Part shown: positions 40,688 through 49,976 of the stretch, one piece after another
Layout: every line of letters starts with the position of its first letter
How positions within the stretch are numbered: the stretch's first letter is position 1
DNA from: Rhodococcus sp. OK302
Lineage (GTDB): Bacteria; Actinomycetota; Actinomycetes; Mycobacteriales; Mycobacteriaceae
NCBI RefSeq assembly: GCF_002245895.1
Contig: NZ_NPJZ01000001.1
Coordinates: 5,492,501-5,556,500, forward strand
DNA length: 64,000 nt
Direction: 5' to 3'
The notes under the pieces: generated by a model
Database searches by the model: none
What the model was told of the DNA's origin: nothing
Seen by the model: only the letters and a program-made list of their open reading frames with translations
Translations under genes and position numbers: made by a program

Positions 40688-41320
40688 TCAACGACTGTGC
40701 GCGAGAAGGAATTCACGGCTCATGACGCTCACGCTGGCGTGAACCTTCTCGTGGAGCAGATCGTGCCCGGCATCCTCGAACTCACGCATCTCCACGTTCG
40801 GAAGCGTCGCCGCCCACTTGCGCACCGGATCGATCGGCGCTATTCGATCGTCGACGCCGTGAACTACCAGAACCGGAATCCGAGAATCTGCCAGCTCGCC
40901 CCAACCTGCTTGTGCAACAGCGCTTCGCGGAATTCCACACAGCACCGCCGACGTAAAATCGTGGTCCAGGTGTGCCAGCATCGTCAACGCGGTTACAGCG
41001 CCCAGGGAATGCCCCATGACTGCCTGCGCGACACCGGGCAACGCGTCCCGTGCGATATCTGCCAACGTAGCGGCATCCGCAGCCAGATCCGACAACGGCG
41101 CCGAAGCCCCCGGCGCGCCCTCCGACAATCCGTGCCCGGTGTGGTCGACCGCCCAGACCTCGATACCGACGGACGTGAGCGCGCCCGCAAAGCGGTGGTA
41201 CTGACCGCTGTGTTGCCCTAGCCCGTGCAAGAACACCAAGGACACCCGCGGCGTCGCGTCGCCGGACACCGACCAGCGTCGAAAGTGCACCTGACCGGTT
41301 CGACCGTCGAAAAAGGGCAT
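40688..41320 (-). CDS. Alpha/beta hydrolase, monoacylglycerol-lipase-like
   Basis: The 210-aa hydrolase begins MPFFDGRTGQVHFRRW. It has LVFLHGLGQHSGQYHRFA (oxyanion region), the nucleophile elbow MGHSLGAVTAL, the acid in VVHGVDDRIAPIDPV and the catalytic His in EDAGHDLLHE. The DHTGHGLSEG segment is typical of lysophospholipase/monoglyceride lipase relatives. The start at 41320 fits family length; the frame extends to 41401 without homology. It converges on the isochorismatase-family gene with only 18 bp between stops. Confidence 0.87.
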   Translation of the reverse strand: MPFFDGRTGQVHFRRWSVSGDATPRVSLVFLHGLGQHSGQYHRFAGALTSVGIEVWAVDHTGHGLSEGAPGASAPLSDLAADAATLADIARDALPGVAQAVMGHSLGAVTALTMLAHLDHDFTSAVLCGIPRSAVAQAGWGELADSRIPVLVVHGVDDRIAPIDPVRKWAATLPNVEMREFEDAGHDLLHEKVHASVSVMSREFLLAHSR

Positions 41321-41411
41321 GGCAGTTATTCTGCACGGCTGACCTCCCATCCGAAGCGCCCGGTATGTCTGAACCCCACTTTTGTCGGACCACACTGGCA
41401 CAATCGCGTAG

Positions 41412-44400
41412 GTGTTCCTCCTCGACGATGAGATCGTCTACAGCGCCAGTGACCTCTCGGCAGCCGCAACGTGCGAGTTCGGTCTCCTGAGACGACTCGA
41501 CACGAGGACGGGGCTGATCACGGCCGACGGTGTCGACGTAGATCCGATGCTCGAACGGACATCCGCGCTGGGCGATACCCACGAGCGCGAGCAGTTGGAG
41601 CGTTTCATCGCCGAACACGGCGACGCCGTAGTTGTCATGGAACGACCGGAGCACACTCGTGCCGGACTGACCGCGGCCACACTCGCCACCGTCGAGGCGG
41701 CACGCGCCGGGGCGCCCGTCATCTATCAGGGAACTTTCTTCGACGGCAGATTCCTGGGGTTCTGCGATTTCCTGGTCCGAGAGGGCGATCGGTACGCGGT
41801 CTACGACAGCAAGCTTTCGCGGCATGCCAAGGTCTCGGCCCTCCTACAGTTGGCTGCCTATGCCGACGCACTGGACCGCAATGCCATCGCAGCTTCGGAT
41901 CAGGTGCACCTGTTGCTCGGCGACGGCAGCACGTCGTCTCACGACATCGGAGACATCGCACCGGTATTTGCCGCCCGTCGGGCGGCACTCGAGCTGGTCC
42001 TCGACGAGCACCGGGCGGAGGGCAGGCCGGCAGAGTGGCTCGACGATCGCTACCTGCGGTGCGGCCGTTGCGACACATGCAGTGTCGAGGTGGAAAACCA
42101 TCGTGATCTGCTGTTGGTCGCCGGAGTTCGTGGTAATCAACGGGCTCAGTTGATGGCCGCGGACATCAACTCGATCGACGAACTTGCCGTCAGCGAAGGC
42201 CCCGTCGACGGTATCCGCGCCCAAACTCTGGAAAAGCTGCGCACTCAGGCCGCACTTCAAGTGCGCCAGGAGCAATCCGGCAACGCCGAGTTCACCGTGT
42301 TCAACAAAGACGTGCTCGCCGGACTCCCGGTTCCGAACGACGGCGACATCTTCTTCGACTTCGAAGGTGACCCGTTGTGGGCCGAAGACGGCTCCCCCGA
42401 CTGGGGCCTGGAATACCTGTTCGGCGTGGTCGAAGGTCCGGCCGAGACGTACGAGTTCAGACCGTTCTGGGCACACGACCGGGCCGGTGAACGTCAAGCG
42501 CTGATCGATTTCCTCGACTACGTGACGGCACGCCGCGACGCGTATCCCGGGATGCACATCTATCACTACGCGGCCTACGAGAAGTCCGCGCTGCTGCGTC
42601 TGGCCGCCCGCCATGGCGTCGGCGAGCAGGTAGTCGACACATTGCTCCGCGAAAACGTTCTGGTGGACCTCTACCCCCTGGTTCGTCAGTCGGTACAGAT
42701 CGGCGCACGCTCGTACAGCATCAAGAAACTCGAACCGCTGTACATGGGAGAGCACGGCCGCGGCGGCGACGTCACCAATGCGGCAGCGTCGGTGGTGGCG
42801 TACGCCGACTACTGCGTACTACGCGACGCCGGAAAAGCCGACGAGGCTCGCGAACTCCTCCAAGGAATTTCCGACTACAACGAGTACGACTGCGAATCTA
42901 CTCTCCGACTACGCAATTGGCTGGCCGAGCGTGCCGCAGAACATGGCGTTACCCTTCGCCAGCCTACCGGCCAAATCTCCATGCCGGTAGAAGAACTCAC
43001 CGAAACCGAAATTGTTCTGCGCGAATTCGCCGGACACAAAGCGGGTTCGACACGCACTCCCGAACAACAGGCCGCGGCCCTCCTCGCAGCTGCCGTCAGC
43101 TATCACAACCGAGAACGAAAGCCGTACTGGTGGGCGCATTTCGACCGCTTGACCGTCCCGATCGAAGATCTTGTCGACGTTCGCGACGTCATGATCGTCG
43201 ATGTCTCGAACGTCGAAACGGACTGGCATACAAGCACTCCCCGACAAAAGAAGCGTCGACGGCATATCCAGTTGACCGGAAACTTCGGCACGGGAAGCAC
43301 AGTCAGCCCGGGGACCGATCTGTTTGCCTTGTACGAGACACCGGCACCGAGCGCCGTAGCGAGCGAAACCGCCGGACAGCGCGGCACCAGCAACGCGAAG
43401 GTCACCGCCGTAATCAAAGTCGACGGCCACGACGTCGTGACCATCGAAGAACTGCTGAGCGGTGACGAATACAGCGATGCACCGGTCGCTTTGGCTCCCG
43501 GACGCCCGATCCCGACAGGCCGGATGGAGAAGTCCATCGCTGCCGCTGCGTCGGAAGCCTGCGGAATTCTGCCTGAGTTGCCGCGAAACGCCGCGGTCGA
43601 CATTCTGCGACGCCATACTCCCCGAACCCTGTCCGGTGCTGCGCTTCCCGCTGTCGACGCGGGCAACGACTACGCCTCGGCGATCACCGCCGCCCTACTG
43701 GACCTCGACGACTCGTACGTTGCCGTGCAGGGACCTCCCGGCACCGGCAAGACATACACCGGTGCGCGAGTGGTCAAGGCCCTGATGGAACAACACCATT
43801 GGCGAATTGGCGTTGTCGCACAATCACATTCGGTGGTCGAGAACATGCTGGGCGGCATCGTGAAGGCCGGCGTGGACCCGACACTGGTAGCAAAGAAGGG
43901 TAAGCGCAGCCGGACTGCAGAGTGGATGGATATCCCATCCGAGCAGTACCCTGGTTTTATCGCCGAAGCCGAAGGCACCGGATGCGTGATCGGTGGTACT
44001 GCTTGGGATTTCGCGAACACGGATCGTGTACCGGCCGGCAGCCTGGACCTCCTCGTGGTGGACGAGGCCGGCCAGTTTGCACTGGCCAACACGATCGCCG
44101 TCTCAATCGCCGCCCGCAATCTACTCTTGCTCGGCGATCCGCAGCAGTTGCCCCAGGTCAGTCAGGGCACCCACCCCGAACCAGTCGACGAATCCGCACT
44201 CGGCTGGCTGGCCGAAGGGCACGGCGCACTGCCCCCGGAACTGGGATACTTCCTCGAGAAGACCTGGCGCATGCATCCCGACCTGTGTGCGCCGGTCTCC
44301 GCGCTGTCCTACGACGGAAAATTGCATTCGCAGGAATCCGTCACCGGCGCAAGAAAACTCGACGGTCTCGCGGCCGGAGTTCATACAGTCTTCGTCGAAC

Positions 44401-44855
44401 ATCGCGGCAACTCAACGTACTCACCCGAAGAGTCGCAGCAGATTGTCATACAGATCCGCGAACTCCTGGGCACCCCGTGGACCGACCCGAGCGAATTCGA
44501 CGGCACCCGCCCCCTCGATCAGTCCGACATCCTGGTGGTCGCGGCCTACAACGCGCAGGTCGGCACCATCGAGCACGACCTGGCCGCAGCCGGATTGACC
44601 GACGTCGAGGTGGGCACCGTCGACAAGTTCCAGGGTCGCGAAGCCGCTGTTGCCATCGTGTCGATGGCGGCCTCCGCGATCGAAGACGTTCCGCGAGGAA
44701 TGTCGTTCCTGCTCTCCCGTAACCGCCTCAATGTCGCAGTCTCCCGCGGCAAGTGGTGCGCGATCATCGTTCGGTCACACGCGTTGACGCAGTACATGCC
44801 GAGCACCCCGGCTGGGCTGATGGAACTCGGCGCGTTCATGCGCCTGACCAGTTAG
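41412..44855 (+). CDS. TM0106-type fusion: RecB-like nuclease, RNase H-like domain and SF1 helicase
   Basis: The 1147-aa protein has three enzymatic regions. Residues ~110-160 hold a RecB-like PD-(D/E)XK core (FLGFCDFL, YAVYDSKL, LLQLAAYADAL) followed by a CGRCDTC knuckle. Residues ~310-500 form an RNase_H_2-like domain (DIFFDFEGDPLW, YDCESTLRLRNWL). Residues ~750-1147 are a DNA2/UPF1-type helicase with Walker A GPPGTGKT, Walker B VVDEAGQF, GDPQQLPQVSQG and the C-terminal motif VDKFQGREA. The start is GTG 41412. A role in DNA or RNA end processing is likely. Its stop is 57 nt from the convergent PLP-enzyme gene. Confidence 0.88.
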   Translation: MFLLDDEIVYSASDLSAAATCEFGLLRRLDTRTGLITADGVDVDPMLERTSALGDTHEREQLERFIAEHGDAVVVMERPEHTRAGLTAATLATVEAARAGAPVIYQGTFFDGRFLGFCDFLVREGDRYAVYDSKLSRHAKVSALLQLAAYADALDRNAIAASDQVHLLLGDGSTSSHDIGDIAPVFAARRAALELVLDEHRAEGRPAEWLDDRYLRCGRCDTCSVEVENHRDLLLVAGVRGNQRAQLMAADINSIDELAVSEGPVDGIRAQTLEKLRTQAALQVRQEQSGNAEFTVFNKDVLAGLPVPNDGDIFFDFEGDPLWAEDGSPDWGLEYLFGVVEGPAETYEFRPFWAHDRAGERQALIDFLDYVTARRDAYPGMHIYHYAAYEKSALLRLAARHGVGEQVVDTLLRENVLVDLYPLVRQSVQIGARSYSIKKLEPLYMGEHGRGGDVTNAAASVVAYADYCVLRDAGKADEARELLQGISDYNEYDCESTLRLRNWLAERAAEHGVTLRQPTGQISMPVEELTETEIVLREFAGHKAGSTRTPEQQAAALLAAAVSYHNRERKPYWWAHFDRLTVPIEDLVDVRDVMIVDVSNVETDWHTSTPRQKKRRRHIQLTGNFGTGSTVSPGTDLFALYETPAPSAVASETAGQRGTSNAKVTAVIKVDGHDVVTIEELLSGDEYSDAPVALAPGRPIPTGRMEKSIAAAASEACGILPELPRNAAVDILRRHTPRTLSGAALPAVDAGNDYASAITAALLDLDDSYVAVQGPPGTGKTYTGARVVKALMEQHHWRIGVVAQSHSVVENMLGGIVKAGVDPTLVAKKGKRSRTAEWMDIPSEQYPGFIAEAEGTGCVIGGTAWDFANTDRVPAGSLDLLVVDEAGQFALANTIAVSIAARNLLLLGDPQQLPQVSQGTHPEPVDESALGWLAEGHGALPPELGYFLEKTWRMHPDLCAPVSALSYDGKLHSQESVTGARKLDGLAAGVHTVFVEHRGNSTYSPEESQQIVIQIRELLGTPWTDPSEFDGTRPLDQSDILVVAAYNAQVGTIEHDLAAAGLTDVEVGTVDKFQGREAAVAIVSMAASAIEDVPRGMSFLLSRNRLNVAVSRGKWCAIIVRSHALTQYMPSTPAGLMELGAFMRLTS

Positions 44856-44867
44856 GACAGGCCAGGC

Positions 44868-44924
44868 GCCAGCTGGGCTGGTTATCCGAAGCACCTAGCC
44901 AGCTGGGCTGGTTATCCGAAGCAC
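44868..44924. repeat. 30-bp-period tandem duplication spanning the PLP-enzyme stop codon
   Basis: A 27-bp identical block at 44868-44894 recurs at 44898-44924. It contains the last three codons and TAA of the minus-strand gene, plus a CCAGC/GCTGG mini-hairpin. The period keeps the second stop in frame. Confidence 0.95.
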
Positions 44925-46087
44925 TGCCCTTCACCGCGGTAGGTAGGTACCGCGGTGACCGTGCCGTCGGCATCGACCACATTCACCATGTCGAACCGCT
45001 CGCACAGCTCGCCGGCCTTCGCGTGACGGAACCACACCCGATCACCGATCGCGATGTCACCGGCAACCCGTCCGGTGACAGGCGTCTGGACTTCTCCGGC
45101 GCCTTCGTTTCGGAGCAGTTTCAATCCGCGAGGGCTCATCGGCGTCGGAATGCGGGCGGGACCCGCCGGGCCGGAGGCGATGTACCCGCCGCCGAACAGC
45201 GTGGTGACCTTGGGCGTCGGTTTGCGGACCGCTGAGAGCGCGAAGAACAGAGCGGGGTCAGGCCGGAAGGCTCGGTACCTGTCGAACAATGTCGGTACGT
45301 ACAGGCCCGAACCAGCGGTCACTTCGGTGACTACTGAATCTGCGGCACTTACTTCGAGCGATCCGGTGCCACCGCTGTTCACGATTTCGAGAGTGCCCAC
45401 AGCATCGGTGACTGCCGCGACAACAGCGCCTCGCCGCTCGGACAACTCGCGCGCCGACGCTTTCTTGATCAATCGAATTGCGGCGCTCGCGTCCGGTAGA
45501 CCGGCTATCTGCGCCTCGTAGAACATGACTCCCACGACGGCGAATCCGCGTGCACGCGCAACGGACGCCAGCGCGGCGACAGCACCGGGTTCACGCAGCG
45601 GTGAACGTCGCACGCCGATGTGGACCGGACCGAACCGCAGCGAGGCGTCCACATCGAGACACACTCGGATCGGCGGAGTTCCCGAAGAAGACGAACGGAC
45701 GACGTCGAGTTGAGCGGCGTCGTCGATCATGAGTGTGATCGATTGGATCGCGACCGGGTTGGCAGCAAGATCAGCCAGGGCCCCACGGTCGACCGTGGGG
45801 TAACCCATCAAGACGTCGCGGGCACCGAGACCGACCAGCCACAGAGCTTCGCGCAGTGAGTAGGCCATGATTCCTCGGAATCCACCTGCTGCGGTCAGCC
45901 CGCCCCCGAGCGTTTCTTCGAGAACTGCGCGGCAGCGAACCGACTTACTGGCCACCCGCACGGGCGTTCCGCCGGCCCGTCGCACCAGATCTGCGGCATT
46001 GCTGCGCAGGGTAGTGAGGTCGAGGGCAGCAAGTGGCGGGTCGAGTTCGCGGGTAGCTGCAGTGAGTCGATCCAGAGTTGTAGTCAC
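44912..46087 (-). CDS. PLP-dependent alanine-racemase-fold enzyme (D-threonine aldolase / amino acid deaminase type)
   Basis: The 391-aa protein has the N-terminal PLP barrel of fold-type III enzymes, with TPVRVASKSVRCRAVLEETL carrying the Schiff-base Lys, GIMAYSLREALWLVG and CLDVDASLRFG. The C-terminal domain resembles the D-serine dehydratase/D-threonine aldolase group (VWFRHAKAGELCERFDMVNVVD, where His and Cys may bind metal). It probably acts on D-amino acids or beta-hydroxy amino acids. The start is GTG 46087. An upstream operator (46133-46146) links it to the adjacent TetR regulator. Confidence 0.82.
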   Translation of the reverse strand: MTTTLDRLTAATRELDPPLAALDLTTLRSNAADLVRRAGGTPVRVASKSVRCRAVLEETLGGGLTAAGGFRGIMAYSLREALWLVGLGARDVLMGYPTVDRGALADLAANPVAIQSITLMIDDAAQLDVVRSSSSGTPPIRVCLDVDASLRFGPVHIGVRRSPLREPGAVAALASVARARGFAVVGVMFYEAQIAGLPDASAAIRLIKKASARELSERRGAVVAAVTDAVGTLEIVNSGGTGSLEVSAADSVVTEVTAGSGLYVPTLFDRYRAFRPDPALFFALSAVRKPTPKVTTLFGGGYIASGPAGPARIPTPMSPRGLKLLRNEGAGEVQTPVTGRVAGDIAIGDRVWFRHAKAGELCERFDMVNVVDADGTVTAVPTYRGEGQCFG

Positions 46088-46132
46088 GTGTGTCCAATCG
46101 TCGCGGCGTTGCGGTCAGTCAACCACTCGACT

Positions 46133-46146
46133 TGGACGAATGTCCA
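46133..46146. promoter_or_regulatory. TetR operator, copy 1 (upstream of the PLP-enzyme gene)
   Basis: TGGACGAATGTCCA is an inverted repeat (TGGAC-N4-GTCCA). It differs by one base from the site at 46851-46864, on the other side of the TetR gene. Confidence 0.65.
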
Positions 46147-46154
46147 GGAATCGG

Positions 46155-46802
46155 TTACTTCGGCGCTTCGATCGCCCTGTTGGCGATTACCCGAACCATT
46201 TCACCGAATTCCACGATTGTGGCATCCGAATCTCGATCGACGAGCCATCGAAGCACCAGGCCGTCAATCATGGCGAGACTCAATCGGGCCAGCGACGGCA
46301 GCGGCTCGGTCCACATTGTGCCGGAGATACTGGCGCATTCCTCCAGAAACGCAATGGCAAGCTCATCCATGATTCGATACTGATCGTTCGCAACAGCACC
46401 CGCGCGTTCTGCACCGAGATTACGACTGCGCAACGCCTGAGCGGTGATCTCATAGGTCAGCAATTGCCGATCCGGCGTCGCCTCGATAAGTGGCCACATT
46501 CCGGTCAACCCGATATGCAGCAGTTCCTTGAGTCCTTGAATTCCGCTCAGATCCGGAGCATGCCGAACCTGCCCGAATGCATGCTGCATCGATTCACTGA
46601 GTTGACGAATAAGAGTCTCACCCATCGCCGCTATCAACGCTTCTTTGCTTTCGAAGCAATAGTGAACTACGCCGAGCGATACACCAGCCTCTTCGGCAAC
46701 CGCTCTCACAGTCACCGAACTGACGCCTCTTTGTTCAGCTATGGACATCGCAGATTCAACCAATTGTATGCGGCGTTCGTCCGCCGGAAGCCTGTTCAGC
46801 AT
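46155..46802 (-). CDS. TetR/AcrR-family transcriptional regulator
   Basis: The 215-aa regulator has an N-terminal helix-turn-helix (RRIQLVESAMSIAEQRGVSSVTVRAVAEEAGVSLGVVHYCFESKEAL) and a divergent all-helical ligand domain. It is encoded upstream of the PLP enzyme gene and divergent from the lactone oxidase gene, and near-identical palindromes sit on both sides of it. This supports autoregulation plus control of both neighbours. The ATG 46802 transcript looks leaderless (TACGAT 6 nt upstream). The inducer is unknown; an amino acid or sugar derivative is conceivable from the neighbours. Confidence 0.92.
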   Translation of the reverse strand: MLNRLPADERRIQLVESAMSIAEQRGVSSVTVRAVAEEAGVSLGVVHYCFESKEALIAAMGETLIRQLSESMQHAFGQVRHAPDLSGIQGLKELLHIGLTGMWPLIEATPDRQLLTYEITAQALRSRNLGAERAGAVANDQYRIMDELAIAFLEECASISGTMWTEPLPSLARLSLAMIDGLVLRWLVDRDSDATIVEFGEMVRVIANRAIEAPK

Positions 46803-46808
46803 CCACTG

Positions 46809-46874
46809 ATCGTAGAACGGAGCGAGACGAATCTACGCGCAATGCTTGCCTGGACGAACGTCCAAGTGCATTAT
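46809..46874. promoter_or_regulatory. Divergent promoter region with TetR operator copy 2
   Basis: TACGAT (46809-46814, read on the minus strand) serves the TetR gene and CATTAT (46869-46874) the oxidase gene, each 6 nt before its ATG. The palindrome TGGACGAACGTCCA (46851-46864) lies between them, over the -35 regions. Confidence 0.6.
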
Positions 46875-46880
46875 TGAGCG

Positions 46881-48194
46881 ATGGTTTCGGACACATGGCA
46901 GAACTGGGCTGGCACTCAAAGCGCCACACCGCGACAATTCGCGACCCCGAGAAACGCGCGCGAGCTCGCCGCCCTCATCGTGGATGCCGCGTCTCGCGGC
47001 CTTCACGTCAAGGCGGTCGGTGCCGGACATTCATTCACCGGAGTGGCTGTTACCGACGGCATCATGGTCAGCCTCGATAACCTCACCGGGATCGAATCGA
47101 TCGTCCCGACCGACGACGGCGCCCTTGTCACAGTACTCGCCGGAACCCGCCTACATGCCCTCAACGAGGCATTATGGGATCGCGGGTACGCCATGACGAA
47201 CCTCGGCGACATCGACGTCCAATCCATTGCCGGCGCAGTCGGCACCGGAACCCACGGAACCGGCGCACGCTTCGGTGGACTTGCAACTCAGATCCGCGGC
47301 ATCGAAATCGTGACCGCTGACGGCTCGATCGTCACGTGCGACGCGGATCAAAATTCGGAACTGTACGAAGCGGCACGAATCGGCCTGGGCGCGGTCGGCA
47401 TCATCACCAAGATCACGCTCGCGTGCTCCCCCCGATTCACGTTGCACGCCGTCGAAAAACCCGACACGCTGTCCCACATTCTGGACACATTGGAAGACGA
47501 ATGCCTCAACGTCGACCACTTCGAGTTCTACTGGTTCCCCCATACCGACCGAGTACTCACCAAACGCAACACCAGACTCCCCGGTGACACACCGCTGAAG
47601 CCTGTCAATTCGGTCCGCGCCTACGTCGACGACGAACTCATGTCGAACACCCTTTTCGAAGGCGTCAACCGAATCGCGGCTCTCGTGCCGGCTGCGATCC
47701 CTGCTATTAACCAATTTTCCTCACGAATGCTCAGTGCTCGCGAATTCACCAACCGCAGCTACGACGTATTCGCGTCGCCGCGCCGCGTGAGATTCAAAGA
47801 GATGGAATATGCCGTTCCGGTGGAACACGTCAAGGACGTACTTCGCGAAATCGACAAATGGTTGAACAAGTCGGAAACAAGGATCGCGTTCCCTGTCGAG
47901 GTTCGTTTTGCCGCGGCCGACGACGTCTGGCTCTCGACCGCTAACGGCCGCGACACCGCCTACATTGCCGTGCATCAATATCACCGTCGCGACGAAGCCG
48001 AGTATTTTGCCGCTGTCGAAGCTATCGCTCGCGCCGTCGACGGCCGGCCGCACTGGGGAAAAATGCACAGCCGAACCGTCGACGACCTACGTCCCACCTA
48101 CAAACGACTCGACGATTTCATCGCGATCCGGGACAAGTACGACTCGGATCGTGTCTTCCGGAACGCGTACCTCGATCAAGTCCTCGGAGACTGA
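46881..48194 (+). CDS. D-arabinono-1,4-lactone / L-gulonolactone oxidase family flavoprotein
   Basis: The 437-aa FAD enzyme has a VAO/PCMH-type N-terminal domain (VKAVGAGHSFTGVAV, where the His is the usual flavin-linking position; GAVGTGTHGTGARFGG) and an ALO-type C-terminal domain (HFEFYWFPHTDRVLTKRNTR, RPHWGKMHSR with the conserved HWGK motif). It should oxidise an aldonolactone to an ascorbate-like product with O2 or another acceptor. ATG 46881 has a -10-like CATTAT 6 nt upstream. It is divergent from the TetR gene and probably under its control. Confidence 0.9.
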   Translation: MVSDTWQNWAGTQSATPRQFATPRNARELAALIVDAASRGLHVKAVGAGHSFTGVAVTDGIMVSLDNLTGIESIVPTDDGALVTVLAGTRLHALNEALWDRGYAMTNLGDIDVQSIAGAVGTGTHGTGARFGGLATQIRGIEIVTADGSIVTCDADQNSELYEAARIGLGAVGIITKITLACSPRFTLHAVEKPDTLSHILDTLEDECLNVDHFEFYWFPHTDRVLTKRNTRLPGDTPLKPVNSVRAYVDDELMSNTLFEGVNRIAALVPAAIPAINQFSSRMLSAREFTNRSYDVFASPRRVRFKEMEYAVPVEHVKDVLREIDKWLNKSETRIAFPVEVRFAAADDVWLSTANGRDTAYIAVHQYHRRDEAEYFAAVEAIARAVDGRPHWGKMHSRTVDDLRPTYKRLDDFIAIRDKYDSDRVFRNAYLDQVLGD

Positions 48195-48204
48195 CTGCCA
48201 CGCG

Positions 48205-49170
48205 CTACTGACGTAGCAATTCCGCTTTCCGCGAATCGCTCGCAAACGATGCCTTGATCGAATTGCGGGCAAGAGTCTCACGTTCGGACTCGGTCAACCC
48301 GATTGCTCGACCCAACTCCGCAAAGTTGTCGTCGACGTACCCACCGAAATATGCCGGGTCGTCGGAGTTGACCGTCACGATCAACCCCATCTCCAACATT
48401 GCCCGCAACGGGTGATCCTCGAGCTTGTCGAACACGCGCAGACGGACATTCGACAGCGGGCAGACCGTCAGTGGAATCTCCTCGTCCACCAACCGTTCCA
48501 CGAGCGCCGGATCTTCGAGCGCACGAACTCCGTGGTCGATACGTTCTGCACCGAGGATGTCGAGCGCCTGCCAGATGTACTCGGGCGGACCTTCTTCGCC
48601 GGCATGCGCAACCACATGCAGTCCTTCGGCGCGAGCACGTGCGAAGACGTCCTCGAAGAGTGACGGCGGATTACCCACCTCCGCCGAATCCAAGCCCAGG
48701 CCGACGATCGGCGCCTGCAACCTGATGATCTCCGAGAGCATCTCTTCAGCATCCTTGACCGGTTGATCGCGAAGAATCGCGGCAATCGCAGCACTGCTGA
48801 TCCCGAATTCACGCTCACTCGACGCCACCGCGTCCATGATTCCGTCGAGCACCTCGGTCAACGGAACTCCACGGACTACGTGAGCCTGCGGGTTGAAGAA
48901 GAACTCGGCGTGTGCGACACCTGCTGCTGCAGCCCGGCGAAAGTATGCCCGCGTCAGGTCCGCAAAGTCCTCGGCTGTGCGCAACACAGCCATGTTGGCA
49001 AAATACAGATCGAGGAACGACTGCAGGTCGGAGAACTCGTACCGCGATTTCAGATCATCGATATCCTTGTAGGGCAAGTCCATTCGATTGCGCTCGGCCA
49101 ACCGGTAGATCTGTTCAGGCTCGAGTGAACCCTCGATGTGCATGTGCAACTCTGCAACTGGCGTAGCCAT
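48205..49170 (-). CDS. Adenosine deaminase
   Basis: The 321-aa purine-salvage enzyme has the metal-binding ELHMHIEGSL, the VVAHAGEEGPPEYIW active-site Glu, ERIDHG with the catalytic His, and VTVNSDDPAYFGG with the metal-binding Asp-Asp. It would convert adenosine to inosine; the HIEGSL rather than HLDGSL form also occurs in adenine-deaminase relatives, so adenine is an alternative substrate. Its ATG is 6 nt after the crotonase stop, so it is the third gene of a likely operon (ligase-like, crotonase, deaminase). Confidence 0.9.
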   Translation of the reverse strand: MATPVAELHMHIEGSLEPEQIYRLAERNRMDLPYKDIDDLKSRYEFSDLQSFLDLYFANMAVLRTAEDFADLTRAYFRRAAAAGVAHAEFFFNPQAHVVRGVPLTEVLDGIMDAVASSEREFGISSAAIAAILRDQPVKDAEEMLSEIIRLQAPIVGLGLDSAEVGNPPSLFEDVFARARAEGLHVVAHAGEEGPPEYIWQALDILGAERIDHGVRALEDPALVERLVDEEIPLTVCPLSNVRLRVFDKLEDHPLRAMLEMGLIVTVNSDDPAYFGGYVDDNFAELGRAIGLTESERETLARNSIKASFASDSRKAELLRQ

Positions 49171-49176
49171 GTGGTG

Positions 49177-49938
49177 TTACCGCCCCTTCCAGACTGGTGC
49201 CCGTTTTTCGGCAAATGCGGTCGCACCTTCACGAGCGTCCTCGGAAGCGAAAACCGGTGCCATCAACTGCATCTGCTTCGCGAAGGCCTCGTCGTCCGTC
49301 CAACCACTTGCCGCGCCGATAATCTCCTTGGTGACTGCGACGGCGAGCGGACCGTTGCGGGTGATGCGGTCGGCGAGGTCGAGTGCACCTTCCAGAGCCT
49401 TACCCGGCTCGGTGAGGGTATTCACGAAGCCGTAACCGTGAGCTTCCTCGGCGGTGAAAGGATCGCCGGTCAACGCAAATTCCAACGCCTTCTGATAGGG
49501 AATTCGCTTGGGCAGACGCAACAATCCTCCGCCTCCGGCAACCAAACCTCGCTTGACCTCGGGAATACCGAACTTGGCCTCCCGGGACGCAACCACCAGA
49601 TCCGTGGCCAACACCAACTCCGTTCCGCCGGCAAGAGCAAAACCCTCGACCGCTGAAATGATCGGTTTACGCGGCGGCCCCTCGGTGAAACCGAGACCGC
49701 GGCCGGGAACCACGACGTTCTCACCGGCCACAAAGGCCTTCAGATCCATTCCGGCACAGAAATTTCCGCCGGCGCCGGTCAGGACAGCCAATGACAACTC
49801 GTCGTCGGCATCGAGTTCCTCGACAGCGGCTGCCAAACCGTGACTGACTGCAGCATTGATCGCGTTACGTGCCTCGGGTCGGTTGATCGTGATGATCATT
49901 GTCCGCCCGCGACGTTCGGTGAGAACCTCGTCTGCCAT
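49177..49938 (-). CDS. Enoyl-CoA hydratase/isomerase (crotonase family)
   Basis: The 253-aa enzyme has the oxyanion-hole segment GGNFCAGMDLKAF and the helix GIPEVKRGLVAGGGGLLRLPKRI carrying one catalytic Glu. FALTGDPFTAEEAHGYGFVN follows the active site, as in hydratases. It should hydrate or isomerise an enoyl-CoA. It lies 38 nt after the truncated ligase-like gene and 6 nt before the adenosine deaminase gene, on the same strand. Confidence 0.92.
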   Translation of the reverse strand: MADEVLTERRGRTMIITINRPEARNAINAAVSHGLAAAVEELDADDELSLAVLTGAGGNFCAGMDLKAFVAGENVVVPGRGLGFTEGPPRKPIISAVEGFALAGGTELVLATDLVVASREAKFGIPEVKRGLVAGGGGLLRLPKRIPYQKALEFALTGDPFTAEEAHGYGFVNTLTEPGKALEGALDLADRITRNGPLAVAVTKEIIGAASGWTDDEAFAKQMQLMAPVFASEDAREGATAFAEKRAPVWKGR

Positions 49939-49976
49939 GAATGTTCCTCTCGTAGTCTTTCGACGCCGCCGGAGGA

